A DNA stretch of 37,500 nucleotides from Chrysomallon squamiferum (taxonomy: Eukaryota > Mollusca > Gastropoda > Neomphalida > Peltospiridae), in assembly GCA_012295275.1 (NCBI GenBank), contig CM022677.1:24870621-24908120 (forward strand), given 5' to 3'. The position numbers and the translations under genes were made by a program. How positions within the stretch are numbered: the stretch's first letter is position 1; the number at the start of each line of letters is the position of its first letter. The notes under the pieces are model-generated. The model had not been told where the DNA came from. It was given only the letters and a program-made list of their open reading frames with translations, and ran no database searches. Of this stretch, positions 36,935 through 37,500 are shown one piece after another.

Positions 36935-37500
36935 ATATAAACAGATTTATAGATTTATAGACTGATAAATTTAATTACAGAAAGATTGAAAATTTGATGT
37001 ATAAATGAATGAACAGACAGAGAAATATTCAAACAGATAAAAACAGAGATACAAAGATAAAGACAGAAGAATAAATGTAAGAGTGATAGACAGATGAAAC
37101 TGAGATGCACAGAGAAAGATATGAGAAAGATTCACAGATTGATAGATTTAATTACAAAAATACTGATAAATGAATATATAAATGAATAGATTAGATGGAT
37201 AATATTCAAATAGATAAAAAATAGACAGAGATAGAAAGATAAAGACAGAAGAATGTGAGAGTGATAGAGAGAAAAATATAAGAAAGATTCACAGATTGAT
37301 AGATTTAATTAGAAAAATACTGATAAATGAATATATAAATGAATAGATTAGATGGATAATATTCAAATAGATAAAAACAGACAGAAGAATGAATATGAGA
37401 ATGATAGACAGATGAACTTGAGATGCACAGAAAAAGACATAAGAAAGATTCACAGATTAACAGACACAGAAAAATATTGATAAAATGGATAAACGAATAG
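36935..37500 (+). repeat. About 157-161 bp tandem repeat running off the right edge
   Basis: GATTCACAGATTGATAGATT begins at 37129 and 37286, and a related copy begins at 37447; a more diverged copy lies near 36940-37080. Units contain GATAAATGAATATATAAATG and TAGATAAAAACAGACAGAAG. The array continues past the window. Confidence 0.8.

Overview
This is metazoan nuclear DNA. Coding sequence is split into short exons with GT-AG introns, the DNA is AT-rich, and it is unusually dense in long (CT)n, (GA)n, (GT)n, (ATT)n and (AAAT)n tracts and in minisatellites. That texture and the protein family fit a lophotrochozoan, most likely a mollusc. The species call is inference.

Layout: (1) bases 253-7242, plus strand, hold the last six exons of an ABCA-class (ABCA3-like) ABC transporter, 'gene A', covering TMD2 and NBD2; its 5' part lies left of the window. 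(2) 7243 to about 10120 is the tail-to-tail gap between two transporter genes. (3) 11536-29752, minus strand, is a complete 20-exon ABCA3-like full transporter, 'gene B' (TMD1-NBD1-linker-TMD2-NBD2), about 1807 residues once one missing base is allowed for. (4) Just upstream of gene B is a short GC-richer segment with CRE-like and CCAAT motifs, a likely promoter. (5) About 30100-37500 is mostly low-complexity DNA with two probable short 3'-terminal exons on the minus strand (35805-35865 and 33567-33675) of an unidentified gene or genes.

Genes A and B are convergent paralogues. Their last six exons correspond one to one with identical intron phases (1,1,0,2,2), so they look like an inverted duplication. 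Both are predicted ATP-driven lipid transporters or flippases; I see nothing that separates their substrates. Comparing them shows three exon-level frame breaks: a 2-base duplication in gene A exon A4, a 1-base insertion in A5, and a 1-base loss in a G/C run in gene B exon B17. Each affected exon departs from frame by exactly that amount, so these are either recent lesions or uncorrected assembly indels.

The most unusual feature is how minisatellites relate to exon edges. The array after gene B's stop codon (10339-11571) is built from the gene's own last codons, stop and 3'UTR start. Most units still encode the same C-terminal peptide with mainly synonymous differences, and each carries a (UUUA)n AU-rich element in the sense strand. 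The array in gene A intron A2/A3 begins at the real 5' splice site and repeats that donor sequence. The array upstream of exon B14 repeats the real 3' splice site. A defective pogo/Tigger-like transposon (2409-3277) has landed in a TA inside the donor-derived array. I found no prokaryotic-type system, CRISPR array, tRNA or rRNA.
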